The notes under the pieces: generated by a model
What the model was told of the DNA's origin: nothing
Databases searched by the model: none
Seen by the model: only the letters and a program-made list of their open reading frames with translations
Position numbers and translations under genes: made by a program
Origin: Buxus sempervirens
Lineage: Eukaryota > Streptophyta > Magnoliopsida > Buxales > Buxaceae
DNA length: 64,000 nt
Direction: 5' to 3'
NCBI GenBank assembly: GCA_947561395.2
Contig: OX387189.1
Location: 27,342,329 to 27,406,328 of the forward strand
Shown here: one piece after another, positions 13,180 to 25,829 of the stretch
How the letters are laid out: each line of letters begins with the position of its first letter
Position numbering within the stretch: position 1 is the first letter of the stretch

Positions 13180-14235
13180 AAATACAAGAAGAAAGAACCT
13201 TAAAGTTTCAATTTTGAGGCTTCATTAAAACCAAAATACAACACAAGAAAGGTCCTTCCCAAAACATAAAGGCACCATTTTTGGATTTCCATCACCAAAT
13301 CAAGTAGCTAGTTTCCATCACTTGAAGCATCATATTCTATTATGAATTTTTCTAAAAAAATTTGGCATTGAAAGTATTGGCAGGGACATTGTTGCATTTT
13401 TCAATTGCACAGATGCCTTTCTACTCGTTGACATGAATGTGAAATTGTCCTTTTTCACCATATGAGTTAGAGGAGCAACAACCATTCCATAGTCTTTAAT
13501 AAACCTTCAATATTATCTTGTTAGACCAAGGAAACCTGGCAATTCCTTGATTGTCATTGGTTCAGGCCAATCTCTCATGGATGCAATTTTCCTAGGTTAG
13601 TAGCTACTCAATCATGAGACACAAAATGGAAAAGATACTCAATTTCCTTAATCTTGATTCAGTATTTAGATTTATTAGGGTAGAGTTGATAATCCTTCAA
13701 GATCTTTAGAGTCACTCGTAAATGTTCAAGATGATCATCGCATAATTTGCTATAGACCAAAATGTCATAATAAAAAAAAACAAGAATAAACTTTTTGCAT
13801 ATGGTCTAAATACCTCATTCATCAAGCTTTAAATGGTTAACAGTGTATTAGTGGGACCTAAAGGCATGACAAGGGACTGATAATGGCCTTATGGTTGCAT
13901 AATGCTGTCTTTGGGATGTCATCAAGATGCACGCATATTTGGTGATATTCAACCTTAGATCAAGTTTTGAGAAGATGGTTGCTCCATGTAGCTCATCTAG
14001 CAGTTCATCAACAACTAGAATTTGAGACTTATCTTTGATAGTCTCTTTATTGCGAGCTCTATAGTGAATTCACAATCATCAGCTTCTATCATTCTTTTTC
14101 ACCAATATGACTGGTGAAGAATGAGGGCTTGGCTAGGACGTATTATCCCTTCATGAAGCATTTCCTGTACTAATTTTTCGATTTTAGTCCTTTTGTAATA
14201 TGGGTAATGATAAGGCCTAACATTAATGAGTTTTG

Positions 14236-14933
14236 TGTTGGGTATCCCTCCTATTGGAGTGGCCCAACCTTTGTGGGCTAATTTATTGCTTTGGCCCAAG
14301 TTAGAGCCCAAAACTAGAGCTGCCCTAATTGTTACCAGGTTAAACAAAACAGCAGTTATGCTGCTATAATGTGTGTGTTAAGGTTAGAAGACAAGAAGCC
14401 AAAAAGAGGAGAAGTGAAAGGAAATTCAGCAAGTTTTTCTATTACAAAGCAATCTCCATCAAATTGAGATATAAAGAGATTGGATCATTGGATCTAGCTG
14501 ATTTTTGGATATGTATTTCGAAACTCATTGTTCTATAATCTGAACGATGGAGATCGGAAACAAAGGCCTCTAGCTTGGACCGATTTGAGCAAATCTGAGA
14601 CTACAGTTTTTGGGTGAGATTTTTTCTTCACTTGTTTCTCACTTTATTGTTACCAAGACTTTGCTCTTGAAGATGATTGTTAAAATGATGATGATATATA
14701 CCTCTAGATGTATCTAGAGAGAACTCTTTGATTGTACCCATTATTAACAATAGTGGAAGTGATTTGGGCGTGTTGCCTCGTGGGGTTTTTATCTTCACTT
14801 TGAAGAGGTTTTCCCCAAGTTAAAGTTGTTGTGTTGTGGGGTTTCTCTTTATTGTTTAATTGCTTTGTGACTTGCATTTGATTTTTTGGGAGAGCTCTTT
14901 TGTTTGATTTCCGTTGCAGCTGCTCTCCTAACA
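14236..14933 (+). repeat. Copia 5' LTR
   Basis: It starts TGTTGGGTATCCCTCC and ends CTCTCCTAACA, and matches 22288-22988 along its whole length (698 against 701 bp). It is preceded by the target duplication TTTTG. Confidence 0.95.
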
Positions 14934-14935
14934 AG

Positions 14936-14947
14936 TGGTATCAGAGC
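14936..14947 (+). other. Copia primer binding site
   Basis: TGGTATCAGAGC begins two bases after the 5' LTR. This is the usual plant copia site complementary to the 3' end of initiator methionine tRNA. Confidence 0.92.
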
Positions 14948-14973
14948 TCTAGGTTTTTTGATTTGGGTGCAAA

Positions 14974-15561
14974 TATGGAGACTAACACAGCTAGAATGAT
15001 GAATTTGAATAGTTTGAATTATCAAGTTTGGAGGGGTAAAATGGAGGACTTGCTTTATGTCAGAAGGTTTTCATTTACCAGTGTTCTCTACCGAAAAATC
15101 TGAGGGCAAAAGTGATGAAGAATGGACTTTGTTGCATAGGCAAGTATGTGGTTACATTCTTCAATGGGTGGATGACATTGTTTTGAACCATGTGAGCTCG
15201 GAGATTCATGCTCGAACCCTTTGTTCCAAACTTGAAGAATTGTATGCAAGGAAAACGGGAAACAATAAGTTGTTTCTAATCAAGCAAATGACTTCTTTGA
15301 GTTATCAAGATGGTTCGCCAATGACCGAACACTTGAATTCTTTTTAAGGAATCATAAATCAGTTGGCCATGATGAACCTTATAGCTTTGATGATGAGATA
15401 CAGGGGTTGTGGCTTCTTGGTACTTTGCTGAACACATCGGAGACGTTTAGAACGTCATTATCTAACTCTGCTCCAAATGGTATTATCTTGATGGATTTGA
15501 TCAACAGTAATGTGTTGAATGAAGAGATGAGGCGCAAGTCACAAGCTTCTTCTTCACATTC
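14974..15561 (+). pseudogene. Copia gag fossil
   Basis: It begins [19 protein letters not shown], the usual copia gag start (a short leader, then a hydrophobic N-Y-x-x-W motif and a KMEDLL-like stretch). The product is the capsid-type protein of the element. It continues as far as the insertion of a family B solo LTR at 15567. It is broken. Confidence 0.8.
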
Positions 15562-15566
15562 CGAGG

Positions 15567-18547
15567 TGTAAAACCCCTAATTTTCACCTAATAAATAAAT
15601 AAATAATAAATAAAAGAAAATATGAGTTGAGTTCTAGTTAAAATAAAAAGTGAAGATTTAGAGGATAAGTAATTCGAAGAAGTCATAAATTGTAAATAAA
15701 GAAAGAATTTTAATGAAATTAGCCTAAAAGAGTAAAAAGGGTATTTTGGTAATTTTCAGAAAAGGGTAATTAATAAATAGATCATTAAATAATCACTAGA
15801 ATTAGAAAATAGAAGAAAATAAATTATTTTGACAAGTTAGAAATTAAAAGGAATTAATAAAGGCCTAAAAGTGGGAAAAAGGGTAATTAGGAGATTTCAA
15901 GTCTTAATTTGGAGAAAATAAGGTTTTAGGTGATATTAAGGTTTAATTAATTATTATGCACGAAAATAGGTTGTAAGTAGGAGTTTAGATGATAAGAGAT
16001 TTAATTAATAATGTTTTAGTAGAAAAATAAAAGGTGGAGAAAAAGTAGGAATTAATTAGAATGGGTTAGACTTTAATTAGATCATGGTTGGGTTAGCCCA
16101 AATTAAAGTAGCCTATTAGGGTTGGTTTAGGACTTCTAAAGCCTAATATAAATAAGAGATTAAAGTTAGACAAGAGAGAATTTTCGTGGGTTTATTATTG
16201 AGAGAAAAGAGGGAGAGAAAGGAAGAAGGCTGCTAATGGAGATGGCTGATACACCATCATGAAATCATGATCGGGGAAAATCCGTACGGTGGATCGCCTT
16301 CAAATTTGGGGTTTTGTTCATGACTGATGGAAATAAAATATGTACGGTGGAGATGTGAATCAAAGAGCTCTAGATTGTTGCGTTTGGGAGAAAAAGTAAG
16401 GTCCATAATTAGAAGTTTCAATGGAAGAAGGATTTTAGCGTATAAGGCAAGTAGTAATCCTTGGAAAACGTGAGGAACTGCATGATTTCGTTTTCTGTGA
16501 TTTCATATGGATTGAATGGATTAGTTGGAACAGTATTTACATGGAATCAAATTGTTTATATGTTAGTGATTGGTATTCTTGAAGGATTTGTTGAAATAAA
16601 GAAAAAAACTTGGTTTGATCATGAAATTAATTATAGGATGGTATTTAATTGATGAAAATTAGTCTAGAAGGCTTTAGGAATGTTTTAGAATGTTATTAGA
16701 TTAATTTAGACCAAAGAAAAACATAGCAAAAGCATAAAAATCCAAACTTTGCAAATCTGGAAAATTCTGTTAAAAATTGCACGAGCGCTTAGGATCGCCT
16801 AGCCCTGTAGAGGTAGGCACTCTATGTAAAATTTGCAGATTTTGGGGATTTTGTAATATGAATAAATATCCAATAATTTTTCTGATTAATTAAGCATGTT
16901 AGCATCTTTATAAGGACCTAATTAAGGTATAAAAATTATAAAATTAAATTGAAAAGATTAACCAATAAATTGAAGGTTTCAATGAAAAGTTGTCCATAAA
17001 AGGGTTAAATGGTATGGATATTGATAGAAATAATACTACTGGTACTTATAGCTTATAAACATCTTCTAAACTTTATTTTAGGTCTGTAGGACATGCTGGA
17101 GAATAAAAATACAAAAAACCTAAATAGAAACTATCTTAGGTGTGAAGATAGGAAATTTGATTCTAACAAAGGGATTAATTAAAGGAAACTCTAAGTAAGA
17201 TTTGATTTACTCTATTTGAGCTTTCAATATGAATGTTGGTTTCTGGAATTGCATAAACTCTGATCTCTATCGAATTTATGATACATGAGCTTTATTTTGA
17301 ATATAATTAAGAAATTGCATATGTAATTCTAAAAGAGCCTTTAATTGGATTCTTTAGGATTGAATCATGGTTTACTCATGGAATTGAATATCTGGGTATG
17401 GATTGGTATGTGGTATGATGTTATTCACTTTACTTTTACGGTTGGGTGATACGGCTTCTGTGGTTGAGTTGATACTAACTTTTACAGCAGAGATGGGTAA
17501 TCCTCTTTGTAAAAATGTGTAATCCTTTATGGGTAAAAGTGTGTATGCCTCCTACATTAGCGTGTCCTCCCGTATGTGGTTTTATCGTGGTTTGTGTCAG
17601 TGGGCTTAGTTGTATATGGATCCATAGTTTTGGCTGGTTAGCTAAGTGGTATTTAGTTTGGGTTGAGTTACTTCTATATGCGAGCGCGTTTCCCTTGCAA
17701 GTTAGTTTGCTTTGGGAAGGTCTTATGTCTGGAGGGACACCCCGATGCATCGCTAGTGATTCCCTGTACATGTGGATAAGCGACCATCTCCATGTATTGA
17801 TTCTGGTGTTGCATGCTAGTAGTACATGCCAACTTTATTGAGTTCGTGCACAATAAGTCGGTGACTACGGCTCTTGTATATAGCTGCGCTGCATGGGGCT
17901 TGAGTATCATTAAGTAGCATTGCTCCTAAGCCACACGGTGGTATAGCAGTTAGTTGAGTGTCATCTCAAATACTTATCATCTTTGTGAGTCCTGCAATGG
18001 CACGTGTTTTATCGGTTTTTACCCCGTTAACATCCAATGACTGGTATTTGTACATGATCATCTGTTTTATCGCTTTATTTGGAATTGCCATGGATAACTT
18101 GGATTTCTCGTCTTATCGTTGATTAATCGCATACCTCATGACTATTTGCTTACATTAGACTGTTTCTAATTGCATGCACCTACTACTTGCTGAGATGTAA
18201 ATCTCACTCCGTTTTCCCCTATTTTTCAGGTTGCTTGGAGAGATCGCAAAGATGGGGTTTATTTGATGAGTAGAATTGTAATCGATATAAATGTTCACAA
18301 GTTGATTAGATAAATGTGATTGTAAAATGAATTGGATATATATTGATTAAAGAATTGTTTTTATTGGCCACCAGAACTCTAATGTAATTAATAAGTTTAA
18401 AATTATTGTGAATTTTAGTTTGTATCTGACCCCAGCTTCGTGGTAACACCTCGAGTTTGGTTGTTGAACCGGACTTGGGTTGTTACTGTAGCGAACCGGG
18501 TTCGGATTAGGTGCTGGTTTGCACTGACCCGGGTTTGGGGCGTTACA
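15567..18547 (+). mobile_element. Solo family B LTR nested in copia
   Basis: TGTAAAACCCC...GGGGCGTTACA with a perfect CGAGG target duplication (15562-15566, 18548-18552). At 2981 bp with no internal region it is a clean solo LTR. A TATA-like TATAAATAA is at 16147-16155. The family's 3' signature (CTTGCTGAGATG, ATTTTTCAGG, a TTGGAGAGATCG box) is at 18190-18245. It resembles Tekay/Del-type LTRs by ends (inference). It postdates the copia insertion. Confidence 0.9.
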
Positions 18548-18554
18548 CGAGGTA

Positions 18555-19916
18555 TTGGTTACTGAATCGAGAGGAAGAAGTCAAAGCCACAGTGGCATTG
18601 TTCGTATGGGCAATTGTGATCAAGCAAGAGTTGTTGGAATGGGAAATGTTTGTGTTGAGACTAGTAACAGCACTACACTAGTTCTCAAAGATATTAAACA
18701 CATTTCAGATCTTCACTTTAATCTTTTATCGGTTGGGAAGTTGGACGATGAAGGCTATTGTTATTCTTTTTTATGCGATGAGTGGAAGCTCAAAAAGGGA
18801 ACAATGGTTGTTGCAAAGGGAAAAAGACATTCAAACTTGTATATTGTTCCAACCGACATTTCTAAGTGTTACATCAACACTTGTGAAAATGATAGTTCCT
18901 CTGAGTTGTGGCACAAGCGTTTAGGTCACATGAGTAAGAAGGGTTTGGCTATCTTGGCTAAGAAGAATGACTTGTCTAGGGTTTCAAATGCACAATTGAA
19001 GAAGTGTCTGCATTGTTTGGCCGGCAAACAAAGGCGAGTATTTAGATCATATGCACCAACAAGGAAGCCACAAATGCTAGACTTAATACATTATGATGTA
19101 CGTGGGCCGAATAAGACAAGGTCACTTGGTGGTGCATATTATTTTGTGACTTTCATTGATGATCATTCTCGGAAAATTTGGGCTTATACTTTGAAGATGA
19201 AAGATCAAGTGCTTGATACCTTCAAGTTGTTTCAAGCATTTGTGGAGAAGGAAACCGGGAAAAAGTTAAATTGTATTCGAACGGATAATGGAGCAGAATA
19301 CATTGGGCCTTTCGATGAGTATTGTCGAGAGCAAGGTATTCATCACCAAAAATCACCTCCAAAAACACCGCAATTGAATGGGTTGGCTGAAAGAATGAAT
19401 AGGACTTTGGTGGAAAGGGTGAGGTGCTTACTTTTACAAGCAAAGTTACCAGGATACTTTTGGGATGAAGCATTGAGTACAATTGTACATATGCTAAATC
19501 TTACACCATGTATGCCTTTGAATTTTGATGTGCCAAACCATGTTTGGAGTGGTAATGATATCTCTTATGACCATCTTCGAGTATTTGGATGTATGGCTTA
19601 TTTGCATATTCCCAAAGACGAGAGGCCAAGATTGGATGACAAGATCAAGAAGTGTGTGTTTGTCAGATATGGGCTTGATGAGTTTGGATACCAATTTTTT
19701 GATCCGGTTATAGGAAGCTTATCCGTAGTTGAGATGCCATATTCATGTAGGATCATACCATTGAGGATATTGACAAGGCGGAGAAAGGTGTTCCTACTTC
19801 CGGAAATGAAGAGATGGTTGATGTGGATCCCGTTTCAATTGTTCCTACACCAATGGTTGCCAATGATGTTCCAATTGAAAATCAAGGTATGGATTTACAT
19901 ATTGATAATTCTTTAA
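18555..19916 (+). pseudogene. Copia protease tail and integrase fossil
   Basis: Protein order: a protease-like tail (LLSVGKLDDEGYCYSF), the pre-integrase zinc region (ELWHKRLGHMSKKG, then CLHCLAGKQRR), and the integrase core with its three acidic positions in FIDDHSRKIW, IRTDNGAEY and LNGLAERMNRTLVERV. The enzyme would insert element DNA into the host genome. The similarity to Tnt1 integrase is strong by eye. The remaining open stretch covers about 450 codons; the last part (after about 19700) drifts from the family. Confidence 0.88.
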
Positions 19917-20219
19917 ATTTTAATGATTTTATTGATGTTGATTCTAGTGTTGAAACTAATGTTGAAAATGATGTTGAGCATGAGAATGGAAATGTTGAAG
20001 AACCCATTGTTTCCAATGAGCCAAGATGATCTACTCGTGATAGACTTTCTTCCGTTTGATATCCACAGAATGAGTATTTGTTTCTCACAGACGGGGGAGA
20101 ACCCAAAAGTTTAAAGAAGCAATGGAAGATGGAAACAAAAAAGAATGGATGAATGCCAAGGAGGATGAAATGCAATCCCTTCGTGAGAATAATACCTACG
20201 AGCTAGTGAAGTTGCCTAA

Positions 20220-20824
20220 GGCTGTGTTTGGAACCTTGGATTTGGAGAGAAAAGAAAAGAAAGCTAAAAAAGAAAATAAAAATACTGATTTTCTTTTCTT
20301 TTCTGTTGTTTGGATGAGATAACAAATGAGAAGAAAAAAATATCTATTTTAGCAAAGATGATGGGTTGGGGTGGTAGACGGTGGTGCTGGGTGGCAGTGG
20401 GTGATGGTGGCGGCGGGTGGCAGTGGGTGGTGGTGGTGGCGGGCGGTGGTCGTGGCTAATGGTGGTGGCGGCTGGTGATTGGGCGGCGGCTAGTGGTGGT
20501 GGTTGGCGATGGTGGGTGGTGGTGGCAAATGGTGGTAGTGGTGAGTGGTGGTTAGCGGTAGTGGCGGGCATTGGTGGGTTGTGGTGGTGGTGGGTGATGG
20601 GTTATAGTAGTGGTGGATGGTGCTAGTGGTAGGATGGGTGGGTGGTGTGAATAATGATAAGTGATAGTGAATTTTCTTTTCTTTCAAAATCCCTACCTTT
20701 TTGGAGAGAATTTTTTACATTGGAGAGAAAATCTCATTTTCCTTCACCTAAACCAAACAAGAGAAAAGAATATTTTAGCATTTTCTTTTCTTTTCTCTCC
20801 AAATCCAGAGTTCCAAACACAGCC
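20220..20824. mobile_element. MITE, PIF/Harbinger (Tourist)-like
   Basis: It starts GGCTGTGTTTGGAAC and ends in the reverse complement. The terminal inverted repeats extend about 45 bp with few differences, through a GGAGAGAAAAGAAAAG stretch. The target duplication TAA (20217-20219, 20825-20827) fits the TWA preference of PIF/Harbinger. Further inverted GAAAAG-rich repeats lie inside the ends. The centre (about 20370-20650) is a (GGT)n-like, GGTGG-rich minisatellite on the + strand. It has no coding capacity, and the G/W-rich and H/P-rich frames across it are artefacts. Confidence 0.88.
20370..20650 (+). repeat. GGTGG-rich minisatellite inside the MITE
   Basis: The + strand is dominated by GGTGG, GGCGG and GGTAGTGG motifs and is strongly strand-asymmetric (G on +, C on -). 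Many GG runs at short spacing could allow two-tier quadruplexes (inference). Confidence 0.75.
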
Positions 20825-21501
20825 TAAGGGTAAGAAAGTGTTGAAAAATCGATGGGTGTATCGTGTGAAACAAAATGAACATAATTCACCACCTTGATAT
20901 AAGTCTCGGTTGGTAATAAAAGGCTTTACACAAAGAAAAGGAATTGACTTCGGAGAAATTTTTGCTTCCGTTGTGAATATGCAATTCATACCAGTTGTGC
21001 TCGGATTAGTTTATACTCTTGATCTAGAGGTTAAACAAATGGATGTGAAAATGGCTCTCCTTCATGAGGATCTACAAGAGGAGATTTACATGGAACAACT
21101 GGAGGATTTTCAAGAAAAGGGAAAAGAGTACTATATTTGCAAATTGGTAAAGAGTCTTTACGGTTTGAAACAAGCGCCATGAAAATGGTATCAGAAGTTT
21201 AATTCAGAGATGATTGAACATGGGTACAAGGTGACCAAGGCTGATCATTGTGTTTTTGTGCAAGAATTCTCCAATGATGATTTTATTATTCTTTTACTTT
21301 ATTTTGATGACATGCTACTTATTGGGAAGAACATTTCAAGAATTAAAGAGTTGAAAGAGACTTTGAGCAAGTCTTTTGCTATGAAGGATTTGGGACTGGC
21401 ACAGCAAATCCTTGGCATTCAAATCATTCGTGATCGAAGTACTAGGAAGTTGAATTTATCGCAAGAAAAGTACATTGAAAAAGTTTCTTGAGTAGTTTTG
21501 T

Positions 21502-22272
21502 ATGGACAAAGCTAAAGTGGTAAGTGTTCCTGTTGCTTTCCACTTTAAGCTTAATTATGAGCAATGCCCATCTACAAATGATGAAAATTTGAGTATGAAG
21601 AATGTTCCATACTCATCCGTAGTTGGTAGCTTGATGTACGCCATCATTTGTACTAGGCCCGACATTGTGCATGCAGTTGGTATGCTGAGTTGTTATCTTT
21701 CAAATCCGAGAAGACATCATTGGGAGGCCGTGAAGTGGGTGATGAGATATCTCCAGGGAACATCAAATCTTAGACTGACTTTGGGATGTGAAAAGCCTAT
21801 GTTTGTTGGATATACAGATTCAGATTTGGCCGGGAGTTTGGATGGTCGAAAATTTACTTCGAGGCATATGGTTACTTTTGCCGGGGGAGCCGTGGCTTGG
21901 CAATCTAAATTGCAAAATTGTGTTGCACGTTCTACTATAAAGGCTGAGTTTATAGCCGCCGTGGAGGCAACATAAGATTTGTTGTGGTTGGAGAATTTCA
22001 CAATGGAGCTTGGGCTGAAACAAGCAAGGTATATTTTATTTTGTGATAATCAAAGCGCCATTCATCTTGCAAAAAATTCTTCTTTTCACTTGATGTCGAA
22101 ACATATTGATGTTTGCTATCATTGGATTTGTGATGTATTGGATGCTAAGCTGTTGGAACTTGAGAAAATTCACAGCGATGATAATGGTTCAGATATGTTG
22201 ACAAAGGCGTTGTCGAGGGGAAAGTTTGAGTTTTGTTGCATGGTTGCTGGATTGGAAATGTCCTCCAACTAG
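21502..22272 (+). pseudogene. Copia RNase H fossil
   Basis: It contains YSSVVGSLMYAIICTRPDIV, MRYLQGTSNLRLTLG, YTDSDLAGSLDGRKFTS, FCDNQSAIHLAKN and DMLTKAL, the classical order of the copia RT tail and RNase H domain. RNase H removes the RNA template during reverse transcription. It ends shortly before the 3' LTR at 22288. It is broken. Confidence 0.88.
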
Positions 22273-22287
22273 TCAGTCAAGGAAGTT

Positions 22288-22988
22288 TGTTGGGTATCCC
22301 TCCTATTGGAGTGGCCCAAACTTTGTGGGCTGATTTATTGCTTTGGCCCAAGTTAGAGCCCAAAACTAGGGCTGCCATAATTGTTACTAGGTGAAACAAA
22401 AACATCAGTTATGCTGCTGTAATGTGTGTGTTAAGGTTAGAAGACAAAAAGCCAAAAAGAGGAGAAGTGAAAGGAAATTCGGCAGGATTTTCTGTCACAA
22501 AGTAGTCTTCATCAAATTGAGATATAGAGAGATTGGACCATTGGATCGAGTTGATTTTTGGATTTATGTTTCTAAACTCATTGTTCTATAATTTGAACGG
22601 TGAAGATCAGAAACAAAGGTCCCTATCTTGGACCGATTTGAGCAAATCTGAGACTGCATTTTTTGGGTGAGATTTTTTCTTCACCTGTTTCTCTCTTTAT
22701 TGTTACCAAGACTTTGCTCTTGAAGATGATTGTTAAAATGATGATGACATATACCTCTAGATGTATCTAGAGAGAACTCTTTTATTGTACCCATTATTAA
22801 CAATAGTGGAAGTGATTTGCGCATGTTGCCTCTTGGGGCTTTTACTCTTCACTTTGAAGAGGTTTTCCCCATGTTAAAATTGTTGTGTTGTGGGGTTTTC
22901 TCTTTATTGTTCAGTTGCTTTGTGATTTGCATTGGATTTTTTGGGAGAGCTCTTTATTTTGATTTCCATTGCAGCCACTCTCCTAACA
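22288..22988 (+). repeat. Copia 3' LTR
   Basis: TGTTGGGTATCCCTCC...CTCTCCTAACA, partner of 14236-14933, followed by the target duplication TTTTG at 22989-22993. The purine-rich stretch just before it (AAGGAAG) is a weak polypurine tract. Confidence 0.95.
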
Positions 22989-23815
22989 TTTTGCACCTTC
23001 AATCAACGATATCTGATGATCATAGGGGCATTATGGGGGTAATTCTCGTGGGGCCTAAAAAATATCTTTCAATTCAATTAAGAGAGCTTCTAGGCATGGG
23101 TCACATTGGGGGTTTTTTGAAGTCCCCGCAACACTAAGCAATTGTAACAATAATCCATGCTTTTTTTCCATTTTTCTGACATTATCCTCCGCAACCAACT
23201 CCAAATCTTTGATTAGCTCTCCTTTTACAACAACAACCCCCCCACCCAAACACACACAGTCCCAAAACCCAAATTCCCTGGTGAATTTGGATAAATCAAA
23301 TGTGATTTGCCCAAGTGTCCTTAAACATTCTATACCCTATACCTTGTCACAACCCCCAATTTATAGCAAATAAAAATTAGTGGTAACTGAAATTCTTTGC
23401 AGGACCAAGGTAACTTTACTCACCCTTCTTTCTCTAACCACCTTATTACCCGCAACCACCACTACTTCAACTTTTTCCTCCCTTGACACATGTAAGCCTA
23501 CCATTGAGATCAAAACTGGGTAAAAAATTTGTGGGTGCTGCCGAGTTGATCATCATTGTGGCTTTCTTTTTACCCAACATCCCGTCTAATCGTAAGTTTG
23601 TATCGTGACAGTACCTACCATGGCATGTAATGGAATTTCTGGTTGAATCTCTTCCAAATTTGGTATAGTTCCTTCTTCTTCCACCTCTTTTTCTCCTTCT
23701 TTTATATTATCTTCCTCCTAGACACTGGATCCCTCCATTGAATAGAGATGGACTTCATAGATATTATTTGGAGAGGAATTCTCAACACAGTAAAAGCATA
23801 GTGCTAGCAACCTAA

Positions 23816-24194
23816 TTTTGTGCTCCTAAAATGCCAAAAACCTACAAGCTCCAAAACCCTAAAATCGAGGGAAAAGAGGACTGAAAGAGCAATACATTTT
23901 CGAAGTCTCATTTCTTGCAAAATTTCAGTCCAAAGGATAGATCTCGGAAAATTTAACCAGACGGTGCAAATTTCGTTTAAATCAAACTTTAAAACATCAA
24001 GTTATGAGCAAGGTTTACCATTTCGATGCCGATGGACGTGCCGCCGAAATGGTGAAAAAATCAAAAAAGGCAAAAAACTGTACAAAATTGATTTTTTTTA
24101 TTTTCGGAAATTTCACCAGCACGCCACCACAAATCACCAATGGAAAGTAAATAAATTTTTATTTCCCTCCCTTATTTTGCCTTTTTCACCCTAT
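23816..24194. other. Unassigned repeat-flanking DNA
   Basis: It lies between the gypsy fossil and the family C LTR. It contains an open stretch of about 125 codons rich in basic residues with no recognisable domain, and a motif like those in the LTRs (ATCAAGTTATGAGCAAGG). It may be part of an unrecognised LTR. Confidence 0.35.
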
Positions 24195-24806
24195 TAGCAA
24201 TTGATTTTTGCACCCCAAAAAATGCAGAAAATGAAATTCTAATCTAAAAAGTCAAACCCTAAGGGGGCCAAAATTTGACTTTTTGATCTAGTGCAAATTG
24301 ACTACCATACTTTATTCCATTGAAAAGAGCATTCCGACACGGTTCCAACACAACTGAGTTTGCTGGAATCGGAGCCCGAATGAGGAAGTTATGAGCTGGT
24401 CAAACTTTTAGGGGAGAAAAAGTTGACTTTTTGCTTGATCCCAATTCAGATGCCCAATTTAATCCCGGTGGATAGTGGATTCTGAGCCAATTCCAATGAC
24501 ACTAAGTTTGCTCGAATCAGAGTCCGGACGGAAAAGTTATGGCCGGCCAAAGTTTCAAAAATAAACTGCCCACGTGGCGAAACAGCAGAAAAAGGCAGAA
24601 TAAATAAATATCAAAAAATAAAATAAGGGATTATTAAAAATATCTAATTATTTAAATAATGTTTTAATAAAAGAATGTAGATTTTTATATTAAAATAATG
24701 AAAAAATCGTAACATATCTTCACTCAAAATCAAATTGGATAATGGATTTCAAATCCAACATTTTTAAAACATGCTCGTCCGAATTTGAAATGAGGACAAG
24801 GCATGT

Positions 24807-24977
24807 CCGCATTTCAAATGCGGTTCAGAGCTTCTAGAAGATTGCCACGCATCACCAACGGCAACAGCTGGCAGATTCGCGTTGATTTTGGCACATGGGC
24901 GGCTCGTCTACATTTTAAATGCGGACAAGGCATGTCTGCATTTGAAATGCGGACACGGAAATTTTGCCTATAAATAG
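24807..24977 (+). promoter_or_regulatory. Palindromes and TATA box of family C LTR
   Basis: At 24807-24823 arms CCGCATTT and AAATGCGG surround one C. At 24934-24954 GTCTGCATTT and AAATGCGGAC surround one G with one mismatch. The TATA box TATAAATAG follows at 24969-24977. Confidence 0.7.
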
Positions 24978-25829
24978 GCCTCCACCCCCATTGTTTGTAA
25001 GGCTTTTTGACCCTGTCAATCCCCTGCCTCTCCAGCAACCTACCACTGTTCTGAAGCTCTACCCACTCATCCAAACACTTTTTCTATACCCAAAATACCC
25101 CTAGACCTTCTTCTTTCTCTCATTTTTCCTATTTCCACTCACAAAAAGAACCAACAGAGGTAATTTTTGAAACTAAAAGGAGGTTCTCAAGCTACTATTC
25201 ATCACTTAGAGTACCCTCACATATCTAGGAGAGAAGGTAATAACAAGCTAATAACATTTGTTGTAGTGTTCTCCAATATATTGAAATAAAGTTTTTATCT
25301 AGTTTTCTTTTCTGATTTTCTATGAATTAACTCTTTCTTGTTCTCCCTTGTCACCTGATATCCTTTTGCATGGTGTGGGAGTCCCCGTGGTAAAGGGGAA
25401 TCCCTATACGAAAGATGAGAGGAGAGGAAAGTTCCATGTAAAGTGGAAAAGTCTTCTTTTAATATTCTTGAACCAACTCCTTCTCTTTATGTTGATTATT
25501 CACAAGAGGGGTTTGTCCTCTTAGCACATCTGATGTACCCCTAACTTTCCTTCCCTCTTTCCCTTCACAGTGAGTGGTAGGTTTTCTTTATTATTTGCTA
25601 TCTTCTTTGTTATTATTTCCATGCACGCATGGCACGAGTTTTTCACACATCCACACAATCATCACCACATCTATCGTTCCTGTATACTTCCTGGTGGTTT
25701 CTTCATGCATAGCTACTAATTTCTCTTGTCTAGTTTAATTCGTTGATGTTAATCAGGCATGTGTATGAATGAATGGTGGAAAAGAGTGTGTATTGGGCCT
25801 CGAATGGTATTTGGAAGCCACCATGGGTC

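Larger units (their letters stand above)
20122..21491 (+). pseudogene. Copia reverse transcriptase fossil
   Basis: Copia RT hallmarks on both sides of the MITE: RENNTYELVKLP upstream, and NRWVYRVKQNE, KQMDVKMALLHEDLQEEIYM, LYGLKQAP and the catalytic-type YFDDMLLIG downstream. RT copies the element's RNA into DNA. It is broken in several places. The MITE 20220-20824 lies within it. Confidence 0.88.
14236..22988 (+). mobile_element. Ty1/copia element, Tork (Tnt1-like) lineage, broken
   Basis: It has two LTRs (14236-14933 and 22288-22988), a perfect TTTTG target duplication (14231-14235, 22989-22993), a tRNA-iMet-type primer site, then gag, integrase, RT and RNase H in copia order. Integrase motifs such as WHKRLGHMSKKGLAILAKK resemble Tnt1/Tork elements. 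The LTRs differ at roughly 10 sites in the first 190 bases, several percent overall, suggesting a few million years of age. It is broken in perhaps ten places. A solo LTR (15567-18547) and a MITE (20220-20824) inserted later. It sits in, and so postdates, the gypsy fossil around it. Confidence 0.93.
11758..23815 (-). mobile_element. Ty3/gypsy fossil, minus strand, cut by later insertions
   Basis: Minus-strand pieces show protease-like sequence (about 23400-23600), the protease-RT linker ending LLIELKDIF (about 23055), the RT start VRPYHYPYYK (about 14200), the RT/RNase H connection with DWPEP and IKELPGFLGL (13500-13580), and the RNase H end LLGYDFTIEYKRVKENV with IADALSK (about 12000-12070). 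This is standard gypsy pol order, most like chromovirus pol (inference). It is broken many times and no LTR can be assigned to it. It was later hit by the solo LTR 12115-13179 and the copia element 14236-22988, so it is older than both. Confidence 0.75.

Noticed and set aside
17515-17841. 108-codon open frame within the solo family B LTR
   Set aside because: It has no counterpart in the other family B LTRs and overlaps an irregular repeat zone.
20344-20687. Gly/Trp-rich and His/Pro-rich frames on both strands
   Set aside because: They are translations of the GGTGG minisatellite in the MITE.
23820-24197. 125-codon open frame
   Set aside because: Basic, low-information sequence in LTR-like DNA with no recognisable domain.
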